Positions 29,945 through 43,049 of a stretch of DNA of 64,000 nt are shown piece by piece. A program made the position numbers and the translations under genes. The DNA is taken from positions 136,965,989-137,029,988 of the forward strand of contig CP136068.1 in NCBI GenBank assembly GCA_032622095.1, written 5' to 3'. Position 1 is the stretch's first letter, and the number at the start of each line of letters is the position of its first letter. The notes under the pieces were generated by a model. That model made no database searches and was not told where the DNA came from. It worked only from the letters and a program-made list of their open reading frames with translations. The stretch is from Siphonodentalium dalli (taxonomy: Eukaryota; Mollusca; Scaphopoda; Gadilida; Siphonodentaliidae).

Positions 29945-32900
29945 TTTCATTCCCTCCTTGAACCTAAGTGTTCTCTGTCTCTATAGTTGTTGGTGATAAA
30001 TCTAGCCGCTCTTCTCTGTACTTTTTCTAACTTCTCTATTTCTCCTACTGCCGTGGGGTCCCATATTTCAGCTCCATATTCGAGTGATGTTCTCACCATA
30101 GCTCTATATGCTGTGTCTCTGGATTTGTTATCCGCTCTTCGTAGGTTTCTGCGTAGGAAGCCTAATGTGCTATTGGCTCTTCCAGTGATCTTGGATATGT
30201 GCGTTGACCACTTTAGGTCGTCTAGTGATGGTCAATCCTAGGTAAACGCTTTGTTTGACTGTTATAGCAGAATTTTATTGTCAAGTTGGTAGATGAACGA
30301 TGTTTTGTTCTTGTCCTTAAATAGTTCTTCGTGGACATTATGGAGCATTTTCCGTCATTAAATCTCATCCCCCAGGTGTTCGCCCACTCTTCTAGTGATG
30401 TCAGATCCTGTTGTAGTTGGATATGGTCTTGGTGGCCATTTATCTTGCGGTATAGGATGCAGTCATCAGCAAAGAGTCTTACTTCTGATTTGATTGCTTT
30501 TGGGAGGTCATTGATGTGGCAGAGGAATAGTAGAGGTCCTATACTGTGCCGTGGGGTACTCCCGATTCCACTGGAACACTTTTGGATGTTTCTCCTTCCA
30601 ACACTACTCTCATATGCCTTTTTGTTAGGAAGCTTGTCAACCAGGTGTGTATAGGTCCGGTGATTCCGTACGACTTCAGTTTGTATAATAGACTCTGGTG
30701 TGGTACCGCGTGTCAAAGGCTTTGGAAAAGTCGAGAATTGCCATATCTGTTTGCTTCTCCGAGTCGAAAGACGATAGTAGATCTTGTGTGGTGTTTACAA
30801 GCTGGGTTACACATGAGTGGCCAGATCTAAATCCGTGGTTTCTATCAGTAAGTAGGTTGCAGAGTTCCAGGTGGTCGCGGATGTGTCTGCACAGGACTTA
30901 CTGCTCTAGTAGTTTACAGCATGTTGAAGTGAGTGATACTGGTCTGTAGTTTGATGGTTGATGTACATCTCCTTTCTTATAAACTGGTGTTATGTTTGCG
31001 TTCAGTCAGTCTTCTGGAAGGGTGCCCGTCTCTATGGATTTGTGATGGGTTTCGCCAATACATTGGCCAGTATTTTGAGTACTTTATTAGGGATGTGTCT
31101 GGACCTGGTGCCATTGATGGTTTGATATCTTCCAGAAGCTTCTTTATTCCTTCTTCTGTGATTTCCAGTGTCTTGATGTTTACACTGTTCTGCGGTATGG
31201 ATGGTAGCTCTTCATCAGTGCCTATGGTGAAACCCGACTGAAATTACTTATTTAATAGCTCCGCTTTCTCTTTTGCGTCGTTTGTGAGTGATGTTCCTGT
31301 TTTTAGCGGGGGCGTACCTGTTCTCTTTTGTTTTCTGGCCTTCATGTAGCTCCAAAAAGGTTTTGATGTTTTCTTTTCCTTCCCCTTCTTTATTATGGTG
31401 TTGATATTGTGTTCTTGCTCTGCTTTCCTCATTTCTCTTCTACATTTCTTCTGGTGGTATTTATACTCTTTCCAACTTCCTGCTTCTTTAGCTTTCCTGT
31501 GTAGTCTTGCTTTTTTCCTTAGGAGTAATTTGAGTCTTCTATTTATCCATGGTAGTTGTTTACGTCGACATCTTGGTGCTTTTGCTACTCTTTTTTCCAC
31601 AACTTCTTTGATGGAATCGCGAAAGAAGTTCCAGATGGTATTGATGTTGGTATCTGTGGGACAATCTTCTATTTGCACCGCTGTCTTCTCCACATCTGCA
31701 GCTATGTCAGTCCAATTTACCTTTTGAAATAGATATTTAGTTATCTGTACCGGTTTGTTGTAGGGTGGAGTTGGAGAACAGTCAGCAATGATCATATATG
31801 CCAGGTATTGCAGTGGTGGATGTTATTAATGATGGGTTGTTTGTTATGATTAGGTCCAGTAGTTTAATTTCTTCCCTGGTTGGGTCCTCCTGTACCTGTT
31901 TTAGTCCTAATTTCGCACACACGTTGATGAGGTCATTATGTATCTCTCGGTCTTGTGTCCCTGGCCTTACAATCATTGTATCACAGTCGATGTCAGGACA
32001 ATTAAAGTCTCCTCCGAGGATGAAACTGGAGTCAGTCTTTTTTATTTTCATCAGTGCTTTGATGGATTTTTCTAGATTTTCTATGTCTGATTTGGATCGA
32101 TGTGCTGTGTAGAAACTTCCTACGTGTATATACTTGCCTCCTTGTATTGACAGTTTTATCCATTCAATTTCGCAGTTGGTGATATATTCTGTCTTCTCTA
32201 TTGCAACTGCTTCCTGGTGAATGGCAATGAAGACTCCTCCACCCGTCGTATCTCGGTCGTTCCTATACGCAGTATAATCTTCAGGAAAGACTTCAGCTGA
32301 CTTGATGGCATTTTGAGTTGGTTCTTTGCCTGGCTTCATTCCTTTTAGCCATGACTCTGTACCGATGATAACATCAGGCTTTATGTAGGTGGTTGCAATT
32401 TCCAGTTCCGCTGTATTGCTGACTAGGCTTCTACAATTAACAATTAGCAATCTGAGATTGTCTTTCCTTTGCGTGTTAAAGGTATTTTGGGGCGCTAATC
32501 TGTTCGATCTTGATGCTGAGCCTAGGGTTGTATCTGCTTTGGGACTGCTAGTATGGGTCGGGTCGAAAATTGAGTTCATACTTCGGATGGAGCTGTCTAG
32601 ATGGCTTAGTGTTTGGTAGTAGTTGGAGGTACTGACTTCATAGCTATGGAATGTGAAGCTCTCGATGTTGATGCTGTCACATTTCAAGCATTTCCATTCT
32701 TTGCTGTGTCTTTCTTCTAGTGAGTGGACTTCTGCTGTATCTAGGTATACGCATGAGTAGTGATGCCAAACATCACAGCTATCGCAGCATACTCCTACGT
32801 TGACTGTCCAAGTCACTGCTCCTTCACATACTCCGCAAGGGTATACTGATTTTTCCTTTTGCTTAGTGGGAGCTTTCTTTTTCGCTTTTTTGGATCCCGG

Positions 32901-33065
32901 GTTTTGTTCGATGTAGTAACATATTGTTTTCTTAAACTCTATAGAAGATTTTGATTGGCCACGGGGATGGACCAGGACACACCATGGTTCGGCCCGGTGT
33001 GCGAAAATTTTGAAATCTGAACAAGAAAATCGCAAAATCCTAGCATCTAGACTAGCCTCAAGCAT
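29945..33065 (-). pseudogene. Non-LTR retrotransposon, PHD finger-endonuclease-RT, damaged
   Basis: Minus-strand LINE. The 5' frame (31782-33065, 427 residues) has a basic stretch, a PHD-type finger at residues 77-129 (YPCGVC, CCDSCDVWHHYSC, WKCLKC) and an AP endonuclease at 203-427 with LLIVNCRS, IIGTESWL, FILGGDFNCPD, LLDLIITN and GIYDH. After a frameshift near 31795 comes a basic linker (31244-31795, LPWINRRLKLLLRKKARLHR). The RT core follows in broken frames (30222-31240), with LFADDCILYRK and WGMRFNDGKCSIMSTK. The final part near 29985-30220 has EYGAEIWDPTAVGEIEKLEK. Several frameshifts make it inactive, and the 3' end is lost near 29945. The clade is probably jockey/CR1-group; this is inferred. 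Confidence 0.9.
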
Positions 33066-35730
33066 TCATAGAGTTGGAATTTTCAAACCTGACACCGCGA
33101 CTTAGGTTGGAAATTTCCAACTGATGACAATTCCAGTGACAATTTTGACCAAATGTAGGACAATATTGTTTTCTTAAATAAACTAGCAGTTTTTGACTGG
33201 TCACGGGGGAGGGACCAGCTTTCCAAGGGTTGTAAAATGTCCAACTGATGGCCATTTCAGTCCAATATTTTTACCAAAAGAAGGAAAATATGCAAATATT
33301 GGTCCAAAAACAATAAATTCCTCCCAATAAATTGTTTGAAAATCAAACTACAAGAACATTTTCAACCTACTGTTGGCGTGAAATTTCCAACTAATGTTGT
33401 GTCAGGTATGAAATTTCTAACTGTTGAAAATTTGGACAAAATTAGGGGGGGGTGATACACTAGTAGAGTAATCAGTTCCGAAAAAATAGGAGTAATTTTA
33501 TAGTTGGGCTTATAAGTTTTACTCTATACATTTTTTATTCCACCATGTAGTTGTGCTACAAGTTGCAACCACATGGATGGAATAACACCTTACATAATAT
33601 GTATACATGCATGCAATATCTATATATACAACTGTCAATCTATACAATTTATTAGAATTACAAGAATGAAATGGGCTGAAATTGGCATCATGCACATACT
33701 TATATGATATAGATAATTTATTCTTCAGGTTAAAACAGCCATGCATGTCTGTAAATTAGAACTTATGAAATAGCTTCAGCTTCTTCTTTTTTTTTGTTGC
33801 AATATTTTGCCCATGCGAAACGCGCGCGACCCATCCCTTTATATCGGTCATATAACAGGACAAATATTGAAAATTACCAATTAAAACATTGACCCCCCTG
33901 ACTATTAGTACTCAAGCTATATGAGACAGAATAGTCAATTGTGTGCATCATCACAACTTGTAAGCGGTTGCATGGCACGCTGGGATAATAATTACCATTT
34001 TCCATATTTTGGCGGCCATTTTGGCAGCCATTTTAAGCCAAAGTGACAATTTTGGTACCACTTAGTTCGAATATCAATAAGATATAGAATGGATCACTTA
34101 CATTGCATAGTTCTTCCCACTTCTTGGTGAAATATGATTAGAATCTTGGGGATTTTTTGTGAAATGTTATACCGTGTTTTGTAAAATCGAATTTTTGAGT
34201 GATCGGAAGGGGTGTGGACCCCACGAACAGCTTATTTCATTGCTCCAATGGTCAGTTAACATGCTAAATACAAAATAAAGTCACAATTCTTAACCAGTTC
34301 CAAACCACAGAAACTTATCTTAAAGATATTAGTAAAAACTCCACTTCCGGTCGCCATTTTGGCGGCCATCTTGGACGGGGAGTTCCAATTTTGGCACATA
34401 AATGTGGCGTGATTTCTTAGCTTCATTAAAATGTGTACATGTGTACACATATGACAAGGGGTTCTCACTATAATTGCATCAAGCTGACTTATAGGAAAAT
34501 GGCAGCCATCTAGGACGCCATCTTGAATTACAAAAAATGCTCAAAGCGGATTTTAGCGGATTTTGGATATGTTATATAGAGGATATATTCCTCTTCAAAA
34601 TGGTATACAAACCAACTTAGTGCAATTTTTTTCTAGGTTAAACCTTTTATCGACCAGACTAGACCCCCACTCCCTCTTCATTAATGTTCTGTGTTGGTTT
34701 AATTAACTTCAAATTTATAGCCATAATTTGAAGAAAAAAAATTACACGACACTGGGAAAAATCTGCATCTCGGTCCATACTCGTGGCCGTGACACCATGT
34801 ACCCACCCGGCTGCGTGGACCTTGGATCCTGCAACATTTTTGCGACCCCCCCCCCCTCTGGCGGATGGGAATATCCTATTAGGTTTAACTTTACAAGTTT
34901 GTCACATTTTGAAGAGGAACATAGCTCGATAAGTACAAGGGATATACTTATATCTAAATAGTATGCACTGCACTGTCATTAGGCCAGAAAACCAATTATA
35001 GAACACGGAAATGTAAAATATATAGAACACATAGAATGTGTACCGAAATGGGGCATATAAAACAATATATATTCCCTACTAATTATACTTGTTGGAAAAT
35101 CAAATGAGAACAGTTTCAACTTTCAACCTATATAATCATGAAATTTCGAACTGTTGAAACTTTTGAACAAAGTTGGGGCGGTGTGAGACACGAACCACCC
35201 TATATATATCGTCACGTCAATGCATGTACGAATGTCGTTACAGTAAGAGGTCACAATAATGAGACACAAAAGCATCTATATAATACAGTGACGAAGAATA
35301 GCATTATCCAACACAAACACCTGTAACAAATATAGACCTACATAGGTGTTGATGCTCCCAGCAGGGGCGTCGATATTAAGCAATTATGGAAAATTTTCTA
35401 AAGGGGAATTTAAAATCGAAAAATTACCAACTGTTGAAAATTTCAAGGACCCAGTTGAAAAATTCCAACCAAAGGTGGGGCGGCGTTGACATTAAATTTC
35501 GTGCAGTTGGAATGTCGTGGCTCAACGGGTGGTACCGGTACGCGTGCATGCATTGCAGTTAGAAATTGCAAGTCTATATAAAGTTTAAACAGTGAGCATT
35601 TATACTGAGCCATTGCTTGCATTATATACATACACATACATGTTTATCTCTAGCACACTCGATGACAATAAACTCGCATTCATACATCTTCAATACACAT
35701 GTGCACCGGCGAAGACTGAACTAATATCGT
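33066..35730. repeat. Intergenic stretch with a dispersed TTTCCAACTGTTG-type repeat
   Basis: Variants of GAAATTTCCAACTGWTGAAA recur at about 33105, 33235, 33380, 33415, 35140 and 35425. 33160-33235 resembles the start of the LINE (32925-33000), with the motif ATATTGTTTTCTTAAA followed by a GGTCACGGGGGAGGGACC-type sequence. 33990-34560 has repeated GGCGGCCATTTTG-type motifs. No gene was recognised; a run of C lies at 34848. Confidence 0.45.
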
Positions 35731-36099
35731 TAAATGGGTACTGTACACTAAATCCGGCCATTTATGGGACCATCTACAATATAATACTACAGAATATATG
35801 CAACAAATGAATTAATTTGAGCCATGCACGATGAGTGCAAAATACACTCATTTACTTTATGCATGATGTAAAACAACATGGTAATTATAATGAAAATGAA
35901 TTTATGACTGGAGTTATAAACTCATTTTCATTGTAATTTCCATGTTGTTTTCATTGTTCATAGAGCACATTTATAAGTGTATTTTGCACTAATCCATGGT
36001 TCAAATTCATTAATTTGTTGCATATATTCTGTTGAGCATAAAATGGGATGGTCCCTTAAATTGCCGGATTTTATTGTATAGTATATATATACCCCTTTA
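35731..36099. mobile_element. Palindromic MITE (family I), copy 1
   Basis: Ends TAAATGGGTACTGTACACTA and TATACCCCTTTA, with a long inverted core (GCAACAAATGAATTAATTTG, AACAACATGGTAATTATAAT and inverses). It pairs with 41791-42122. The TA borders are possible target duplications. Confidence 0.75.
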
Positions 36100-36198
36100 A
36101 CATACACCTTTTTTAAATTGTTTATTGTATTATATTAACGTAAATTAGCGGAACCATAAGTCGAGTGACTTGTTTCGAAATATTTATAATTGATTGAT

Positions 36199-36449
36199 AT
36201 CTAAGTCTTATTAAAAAATATGACAGGATGGGCAGGTGCCCCTCTGAACCGCCCCCCCCCCTCCGGCACCTCTAGATGCTTCTGGATGTTACACCTCTGA
36301 GTCCAATCGTACACCTCGAAACTTTCCGTCGATTCCGCTGAAATATGTAATCCGATTTGACGAGGGTGGCAATTGCTTTGAGTCAAGCTGACTTTTAGGT
36401 ACGCATATACCAAGTACGGAATATCCACCACGACAAGTTGTTGTGTCAT
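36199..36449 (-). CDS. Possible isolated coding exon, unrecognised
   Basis: A minus-strand frame starts at an ATG in the context GCGGCCATGA and reads MTQQLVVVDIPYLVYAYLKV, then SAESTESFEVYDWTQRCN. The composition is more protein-like than neighbouring frames and the start context is good. No clear donor was found before the poly-G tract at 36252, and no partner exon was seen. It could be the first exon of a gene or a chance frame. Confidence 0.22.
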
Positions 36450-36954
36450 GGCCGCCAAAAAGTCAAGCGGTGTTTGAAACTGTTAAAAAAAGCTTAGCAA
36501 CTTTGGCATTATTAAGTTATTTCCAAGAACATGGCAGGTAGCGTATTTACCTATGCATATGTTCTCCATTAGACGACCATCTGCTCCAATTTCAGTCCCA
36601 TGATGTTTGTAAAAAGGACGTTACTTGGTGAAGTAACTCGAAAAATAGAAACTCAAATGCCGTTCGTGTCCACGCATGAACGTGGAGCCGAAACGAATTT
36701 GTGTCTTAACAGAGAGCATGTCTGCATGCTGGTGTTGGCGCCAATTATAAGAGTTTGATTACAAAAAAACATTGTATAAAAAAAGAAAAGAAGCAAGTTT
36801 GCAATTGCATTTCTAAATTCATTGAACCACTGTCCTGGGAGTGGGAATCACTGTCCATGCCATGCAATATTCAACTTGATTAAAATATAATAATTAAATA
36901 TATCACCTCTACTACGTGTACGACTGTACGGTACACAGACACTGGGGACCCACA

Positions 36955-37079
36955 TAGTCCAACAAATTAGACTTTCGGATTAATAGGAATTTTAATATTT
37001 GGACATTTATGGACCTTTTAACCATAAATGTCCAAATATTAAAATTCCTATTAATCCGAAAGTCTAATTTGTTGGACTA
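36955..37079. mobile_element. Perfect 58-bp palindrome, TA-ended MITE
   Basis: Arms 36955-37012 and 37022-37079 are exact inverses over all 58 bases, separated by about 9 bases (ACCTTTTAA). Ends are TAGTCCAACAAATTAG and its inverse. No mismatch means a recent insertion or ongoing conversion. It abuts the 3' end of the second LINE. 36460-36954 has nothing recognised. Confidence 0.85.
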
Positions 37080-37089
37080 GGCGCACTGG

Positions 37090-39068
37090 GTGGAGGACGA
37101 TGTTGGTTCCGTCGAGGACTCTGATGGTGCTGTGTCCTCAGGTTCATGCAGTGATTCCATCGTTGCGGAGTGCCCGTAAGAATAACTCTGGATCACTGTT
37201 GCACACGATCCGGTCTTCCAGTTGGTTCCAATCCAGGATCGTCTTGTTAAAGAAAGAATGTTTTAATTGATTACAGCTGGTACGCCGTGGCTCGAAGGCT
37301 CTTACATTCTTCTTTTTCGACGATGTTTGTTGTCACACAGTCAACAAATTTTTTGGCTGTGATCTTCCTGCCTGATTTCTTAGGTGTCAGGTAGTTGTTT
37401 GCACTTAATGCTGGCACCATCCCCTCAACTATCTTATGGAACTGGATGAGACGCTGTTCTCTACGTCGCTCGTCTAGAGGTTTTAGATCTAGTTCCTCAA
37501 GAATGGTGGTGACTGATGTTCCTTGGCGACTATAATTATCTTTATGAATCTCGCGCTCCTTCGCTGTACTTTTTCAAGGTGGTCAATGTCTTTCTTTAAG
37601 TGGGGGTCCCATACCACTGCTCCATATTCGGGCGCTGATCTCACTGTAGCGATGTAAGCTGTCTTTTTACATTTCTCTGGAGCATGTCTGATGTTACGTC
37701 TTAGGAGGCCTAAATCACAGTTTGCTTTCTTTGTTGTCTTCCTAATATGGGCTGACCATGTCAGGTCGTTGGTAAAGGTCAGTCCCAGGTATGGGGTCTC
37801 AGCTGTTGTCTCGATAGTATGTGTTCTCCCAGTTGGTACATGTATGATGATTTGTTTTTGGTGCTCATGATGTTACATTTTTTGGAGTTGAAACGCATAC
37901 CCCAGTTTTCAGCCCAGTCTTCAAGCTTCTTTAGATCTTTTTGGAGTACCCCGCTGGACAAAACAAGTGTCCATTGGCACCGCGGTGTATTTGCCGTTCG
38001 GCCGCGGTGTCAGAGTTTGTAACTGCAGTTGAGCACCGCGGCCGAACGGCAAGTACACCGTGGCCCAACAGCAAATACACTGCGGCCGAAAGGCAACTAC
38101 ACCACAGCCGAACGAAATGTACACCGTGGTTAGATCTCTGGTTTTATCGTCTTTTTTCAGTTTAATGAACGTACAACGCGGCAATTACACCATGGCCGAA
38201 CGGCAAGTACACCGCGGCCCAACTGTAGTTAGCCGGTGGAGCCGCGGTGTAGTTGCATTTCAGCCACAGTGGCAACGCTAACTGCACCGCGGTTAGGTGG
38301 ACACTTGTTTTGTCAAGCAGGGTATGTGGTGGTCTTTCTGTGAGGTGATGTTTCTGTATAGCAGGCAGTCATCTGCGAACAGTCTCACTTGGGAATCTAC
38401 ACATGTTGGTAGGTCGTTTATATGTATCAGGAACAGGAGTGGTCCTAATACCGTGCCTTGGGGGACTCCTGAATCAACTGGGACATATGATGAGTAGCTT
38501 CCTTCAACAACTACTCGCATTCGTCTTTTGGTTAGGAATGATGAGAGCCAGGTGTATATATTTCCTTTAATTCCATAGTTTTGAACTTTCTGTAGTAGTT
38601 TGTTGTGCGGTACAGTGTCAAAGGCTTTTGAGAAGTCAAGTATGGCTATATCTGTTTGGATGTCTTTGTTGAAGGATTGGAGCAGGTCATCTGATGTTGT
38701 TAGTAGCTGTGTTACGCCTGAGGAGCCTTTCCTGAATCCATGATTTAATTTGGTCAGGACTTCATGTTTGTCAAGATGGTTCAGCAGGTGACGGCATACA
38801 TATGTATAATATGCTCCAGTATTTTGCAGCATACTGTTGTTAAGGAAACTGGTCGGTAGTTTTCCGGTTTGTGGACGTCCCCCTTCTTAAATACCGGAGC
38901 AACGTTTGCGTCCCTCCAGTCTTGTGGTAGTTCTCCTGTGGTGATGGATTTGTGGAAAATATAGGTCAGGCCTGGGGCGATGGAATTGGTATCCCGTAGA
39001 TTTTCGACTAAATCGTCTAGTGCCCAAGCGAGGCTCCTGTGCGTTTCCGACGAGAGAAAGTCTACCAT
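37090..39068 (-). pseudogene. Non-LTR retrotransposon, 5'-truncated, RT to C-terminus
   Basis: A second minus-strand LINE fragment of a related but distinct family. 38781-39068 encodes the RT start (LPQDWRDANVAPVFKKGDVH, NYRPVSLTTVCCKILEHI). A frameshift near 38810 leads to 38293-38832, with HGFRKGSSGVTQLL, AILDFSKAFDTVPHNKLLQK, GVPQGTVLGPLLFLIHINDL and the catalytic LFADDCLLYR. After an inserted 374-bp element the frame continues at 37779-37946 (LQKDLKKLEDWAENWGMRFN). The C-terminal part ends near 37145 (NKTILDWNQLEDRIVCNSDP). Truncation, frameshift and insertion make it inactive. Confidence 0.9.
37949..38322. mobile_element. TA-flanked MITE inserted in the LINE RT
   Basis: 374 bp with ends of about 25 bp, CCCCGCTGGACAAAACAAGT and inverse of CCCTGCTTGACAAAACAAGT, flanked by TA (37947-37948 and 38323-38324). 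Removing it and one TA restores one continuous RT reading frame, which fixes both borders. The interior is GC-rich and made of degenerate copies of an ACCGCGGCCGAACGGCAA-type motif. No coding sequence. Confidence 0.9.
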
Positions 39069-39969
39069 GCCCAGAAATTGAGCTCAGGGAGCGTTATTGT
39101 GAGAAGTTTGTATAAGAAAATTATGTTTCCCCCTCAATAAAAGGCCATTATGAATTTATGTATAAGTAAAGCGGCTCTCGGTCCACAGGATTCAATAAAC
39201 CTGAAATTCTTTGTATTTTATCGCAACCTCATCATTTCCAGTGCTTTTTACTATAACAAATCCGAAAGCATTCTGAGTGGAGCATACATGTAGGGCTGGA
39301 CGATATTAACGAAAATAAAAACCGGGATTTTTTGGAAAATATAAATATTTATACATGTAGATTGGGTGGTTTTCTCCTAAAATGCTCTGAATGAATAATC
39401 GAGGAACTAACAGCCATTTTCTGGTAAGTGGGGAAAGGTAGAATCAATCTGAATACACCATCATTTTATGGAAAAAATACGGAATATGATTATATAAATT
39501 CAGAATGGGTGAATGCGTGTGTGGCATAAAATTTGTACTGTGAAATTTCGTTCAAATCATCTGCCAATGACATCCAGATCATAAAATTTTAACTTGCCCA
39601 AGTAGTATTTCTATAGCATATTGATTTAAAATTATTAATTAGGCCAAATAAAAAAGATAATATGTTTCCGATAACGGAGAGACAAAATTAGGGTAGGTAG
39701 GTAGGGAAATGTTTTTTTTTTATTATTTTTTGATATTTTTTTCCAGCTGCAGAAATATTGAACTACCCCGACCGAAATGACATAAAATGCCTACTTTTGT
39801 TGTAGGGAAAGTATTACTTGTGGAAATATACATTAACATTGAACAAGATATCAAACTTGCTGTTATTCTTAATAGTGTGTTTCAGTATTCACATACTGAT
39901 TTTGGCCATAAACTCAGAGGGATGGGGCTTCATATTCTCCGACTGTCAAAAAATATTATAGAACCTATA
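39069..39969. other. Intergenic, no recognised feature
   Basis: AT-rich sequence between the LINE fragment and the next element. Frames such as 39787-40041 overlap the element border and have no homology that I recognise. Confidence 0.45.
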
Positions 39970-41407
39970 TACTGTTATGCCCTAAGTAAATCACCCATTA
40001 ACTGCAGTTATAATCCGTTTACAACTGTGGTTAAACTGTAACCGCACCGCAGTTATTAGCCGTAACTGCGGTGGCATCGCAGTTACATGCGGTTAGGTTA
40101 CCGCAGTTAATAACCCTTAACTGCGGTTACACCGCACGTAAACGTTAACCTTCCGGTATTTGAATATTTAATGGGAAAGAGAGGGGTACTACCCATGCAT
40201 CTACCAGTGGATGTTATCGTTTTGTGTTTTAGAGATCACGGCAAAGTGGTAACTTCATAATCGACCAGGAGTTGATTGTATGTTTTTGTTATCACCATCG
40301 GTACTCAACACGATATATTTTATGTTTTAATCCCGACTTGTTGAAAGCTGTATAATTTTGACGTATATGTTCTAGTATACGTCCGTTGTTCGGCTTGAGA
40401 AAAAATACATGCTTATGTTTGAAGCAAAGTAGAGTGCTGAATTTAATACTAGTAATAGTCCATATGCAATTCGCGAATCTAGCTGGCGTGTCACGTTTGT
40501 AGTCAATTATGATTATATAGCAACGAACTCAAGATCGGAAAACTTAAATATCGGTTTCCGATATCCGAATAATGCCCGACGTTTGAAGAGTGCGGTTGTT
40601 CCGTTTAAACGCATTTTTGTTTCCCTCACTTTACATTTATGATGCATGTGTGGCACTCTAACCTCCACGTTATATAATTATATAATTATCCACTCGAATA
40701 CGTTTGAAATTCAGTGGCCATTTGATCCGTTTGAATGCGTTTTTCTGTTTTGCGGTTGTTTCATTTTAAACGCGTTCCCTTCCATTGAAAGTGACCAGCA
40801 CTCGTCAGGTAAATTGTCGAATAATTATATTTATATATAATTATATAAATATTTATTTTATCGATGGTTAAAGTCGAAAATGGGCCGTAAGAATTCCGAT
40901 TACCCGTCGGGGTTAGCCCAACTGTTATTTTCACCAAAAGGCTACTATAAAGTATACAACATTATAATAAAAAGAAATCCAAAAAAAATTAAACACACAA
41001 AAACACTTTTATTTTTTCACACCATACATCACAATCTTCCGTTAACCCAAAACATAAAATATTGGTATATGAATGTCTGTTCTATTTATCCAAAATAAAT
41101 AGAAGATCCACAACAAAAAATATTGATATTGAAAGGGACACTGCCATGTTATTTGTGCTAACTTGTCTAACGAGCATGGCAACTAAAACATGACATGCCA
41201 TATACGCAATTGTCGCCATATGCTATCTGTTCCATTAAGAGCGACATATACCGGTTTAACTGCGACGTATCCGTTTTAACCGCACAATTTATTCGGTTCT
41301 CTTGCGTTTTGAACGCATCTTATAACCGCGGTTAGGTTAAAACGGAACGCAGTTAAACTGGGGTGCCACTTCAGTTAGATGGGCCATTTACTTAGGGCAT
41401 AACAGTA
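39970..41407. mobile_element. TA-flanked 1.4-kb element (family H)
   Basis: Ends TACTGTTATGCCCTAAGTAA and TTACTTAGGGCATAACAGTA are exact inverses including TA. Subterminal clusters of AACYGCGGTTA and ACCGCAGTTA motifs occur at 40000-40145 and 41260-41375. The interior has small unsupported frames. The outer motif TGCCCTAAGTAA resembles that of family G. Confidence 0.8.
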
Positions 41408-41790
41408 TTTGAATTGTTCATATGGGATATTCTGCCTGATTGTTGAAGATGTCAGTTGGGCTGAAGGGGGTCACTCACCAAATAAAAGTGCTGAAGGGTA
41501 TTTTACGGTACACAGGTTTTGAAAATCTGCTGAAGGGTACACAGGGTTTGTGATCAGCACTAATGCAGTTACTTTAAGTGTGTTCCCGAAAGTCTGGCAG
41601 CCACCAGCAGTTCGTCTTCAGTTAATTTGAAATTTCCTTGCAACCTATACAAAGATCCTCTAACAGAAATCATGACAAGACACGAATATACTGTTCAGCA
41701 CATTTTCAAAACCTGTGTAGCATTAGTTGGTGTCAATTATAAAAGCAAGTTTATCAAAACAAAACATTTATTTTGAACAAAATAATATAT

Positions 41791-42122
41791 TAAAGGGGTA
41801 CTGTACCCTGAATCCGGTTATTTGTAGGACCATCTCCTTGTATACTCAACAGAATATATGCAACAAATGAATTAATTCGAGGCATGTATTAATGCCAAAT
41901 ACACTTATGTGCTCTATGAATGGTGCAAACAACATGGTAAGTATATTGAAAATGAATTTATGACTCCAGTCATATAAATTACCATGTTGTTTGCATCGTT
42001 CTCATAGAACACATCAGTGTATTTGGCACTAATCCATGGCTCAAATGCATTAATTTGCTGCATATATTCTCTTGAGTATAAAAGGAGATGGTCCCATAAT
42101 TGGCAGATTCGGTACCCCTTTA
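41791..42122. mobile_element. Palindromic MITE (family I), copy 2
   Basis: TA-bordered, starting TAAAGGGGTACTGTACCCTG and ending GGTACCCCTTTA, with a long inverted core as in 35731-36099. 41408-41790 and 42123-43049 show no feature that I recognise. Confidence 0.78.
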
Positions 42123-43049
42123 GATAGCACCCAGCATTTTTAAATGTGTACAAAAGAAACATGGTGGGTGAAGCAATGAAGTGTACCAGTAAAATGTTGT
42201 TTGAATATTAAGTGTCAAACGAAATGGAAATGTACATTTCTCATGCTGTCAAGAAAATAATAAATGGGCATGCATGTTTATTTGGAACTCATGAATATGT
42301 TCCATAAGTCCCAAACAAGGCATAATGGTAAAGCAGGCATGAGATCCACTCTCTTGAAATTAAAATTGCAAGATTCATGCCTATCAATCCACAACTCATC
42401 ACAAACCTGTGGCTTTTGAGACAACTGTCACACTTCATGTCACTTATCACAGGCTTATGTTAGAAACCATGTGTTTTGCACCTAATGATTATCAATATTT
42501 ATGAGCATTGGCGATAAAAACATTAAAAAAAAATTATTTTTTTTTAGAAACGTTTGACTTTTTCTCAAAATATCAATAAAAAGATTAGGGTCGGCGGGTT
42601 ATTTTTAGGGTCGGTCGATGTACGGAAACATATTATCTTTTTTATTTTGCCTTATTATATTTAACAAATAGTGATTCCTAGGGACTGTCATTTGAACATC
42701 CTTATTCTAGATTGCTACAACTAGTAAGAGTCCTGACAAAAGGTTGTATAAATATGGGCTATAAATATATAAAGTATAATCGCTTTGATATCTGCGGTGT
42801 ATTCTAATCAGCCCGCTTTGTACAGATCTTCGAAATTGAACATCCCAGAGTTACAGAACATACTCTCAGCCTCAGCTGGCTGATGTATAATGAATGGCGA
42901 ATCATTGTGAAAAATGATAAAGTCGGACAATCACATTTATTTGAGAATTTGGACCAGTCAGTTTATTATTAATACTTTTTCTCAAAACCAATAAATAGAA
43001 ATGGTCTGATCATGAGTTTGGTGTAGGGGCAGACGGGATAGGGGAAATG

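Noticed and set aside
31244-33065. PHD finger protein as a host chromatin gene
   Set aside because: The PHD finger is in the same frame as a LINE AP endonuclease and is followed by RT, so it belongs to the retrotransposon.
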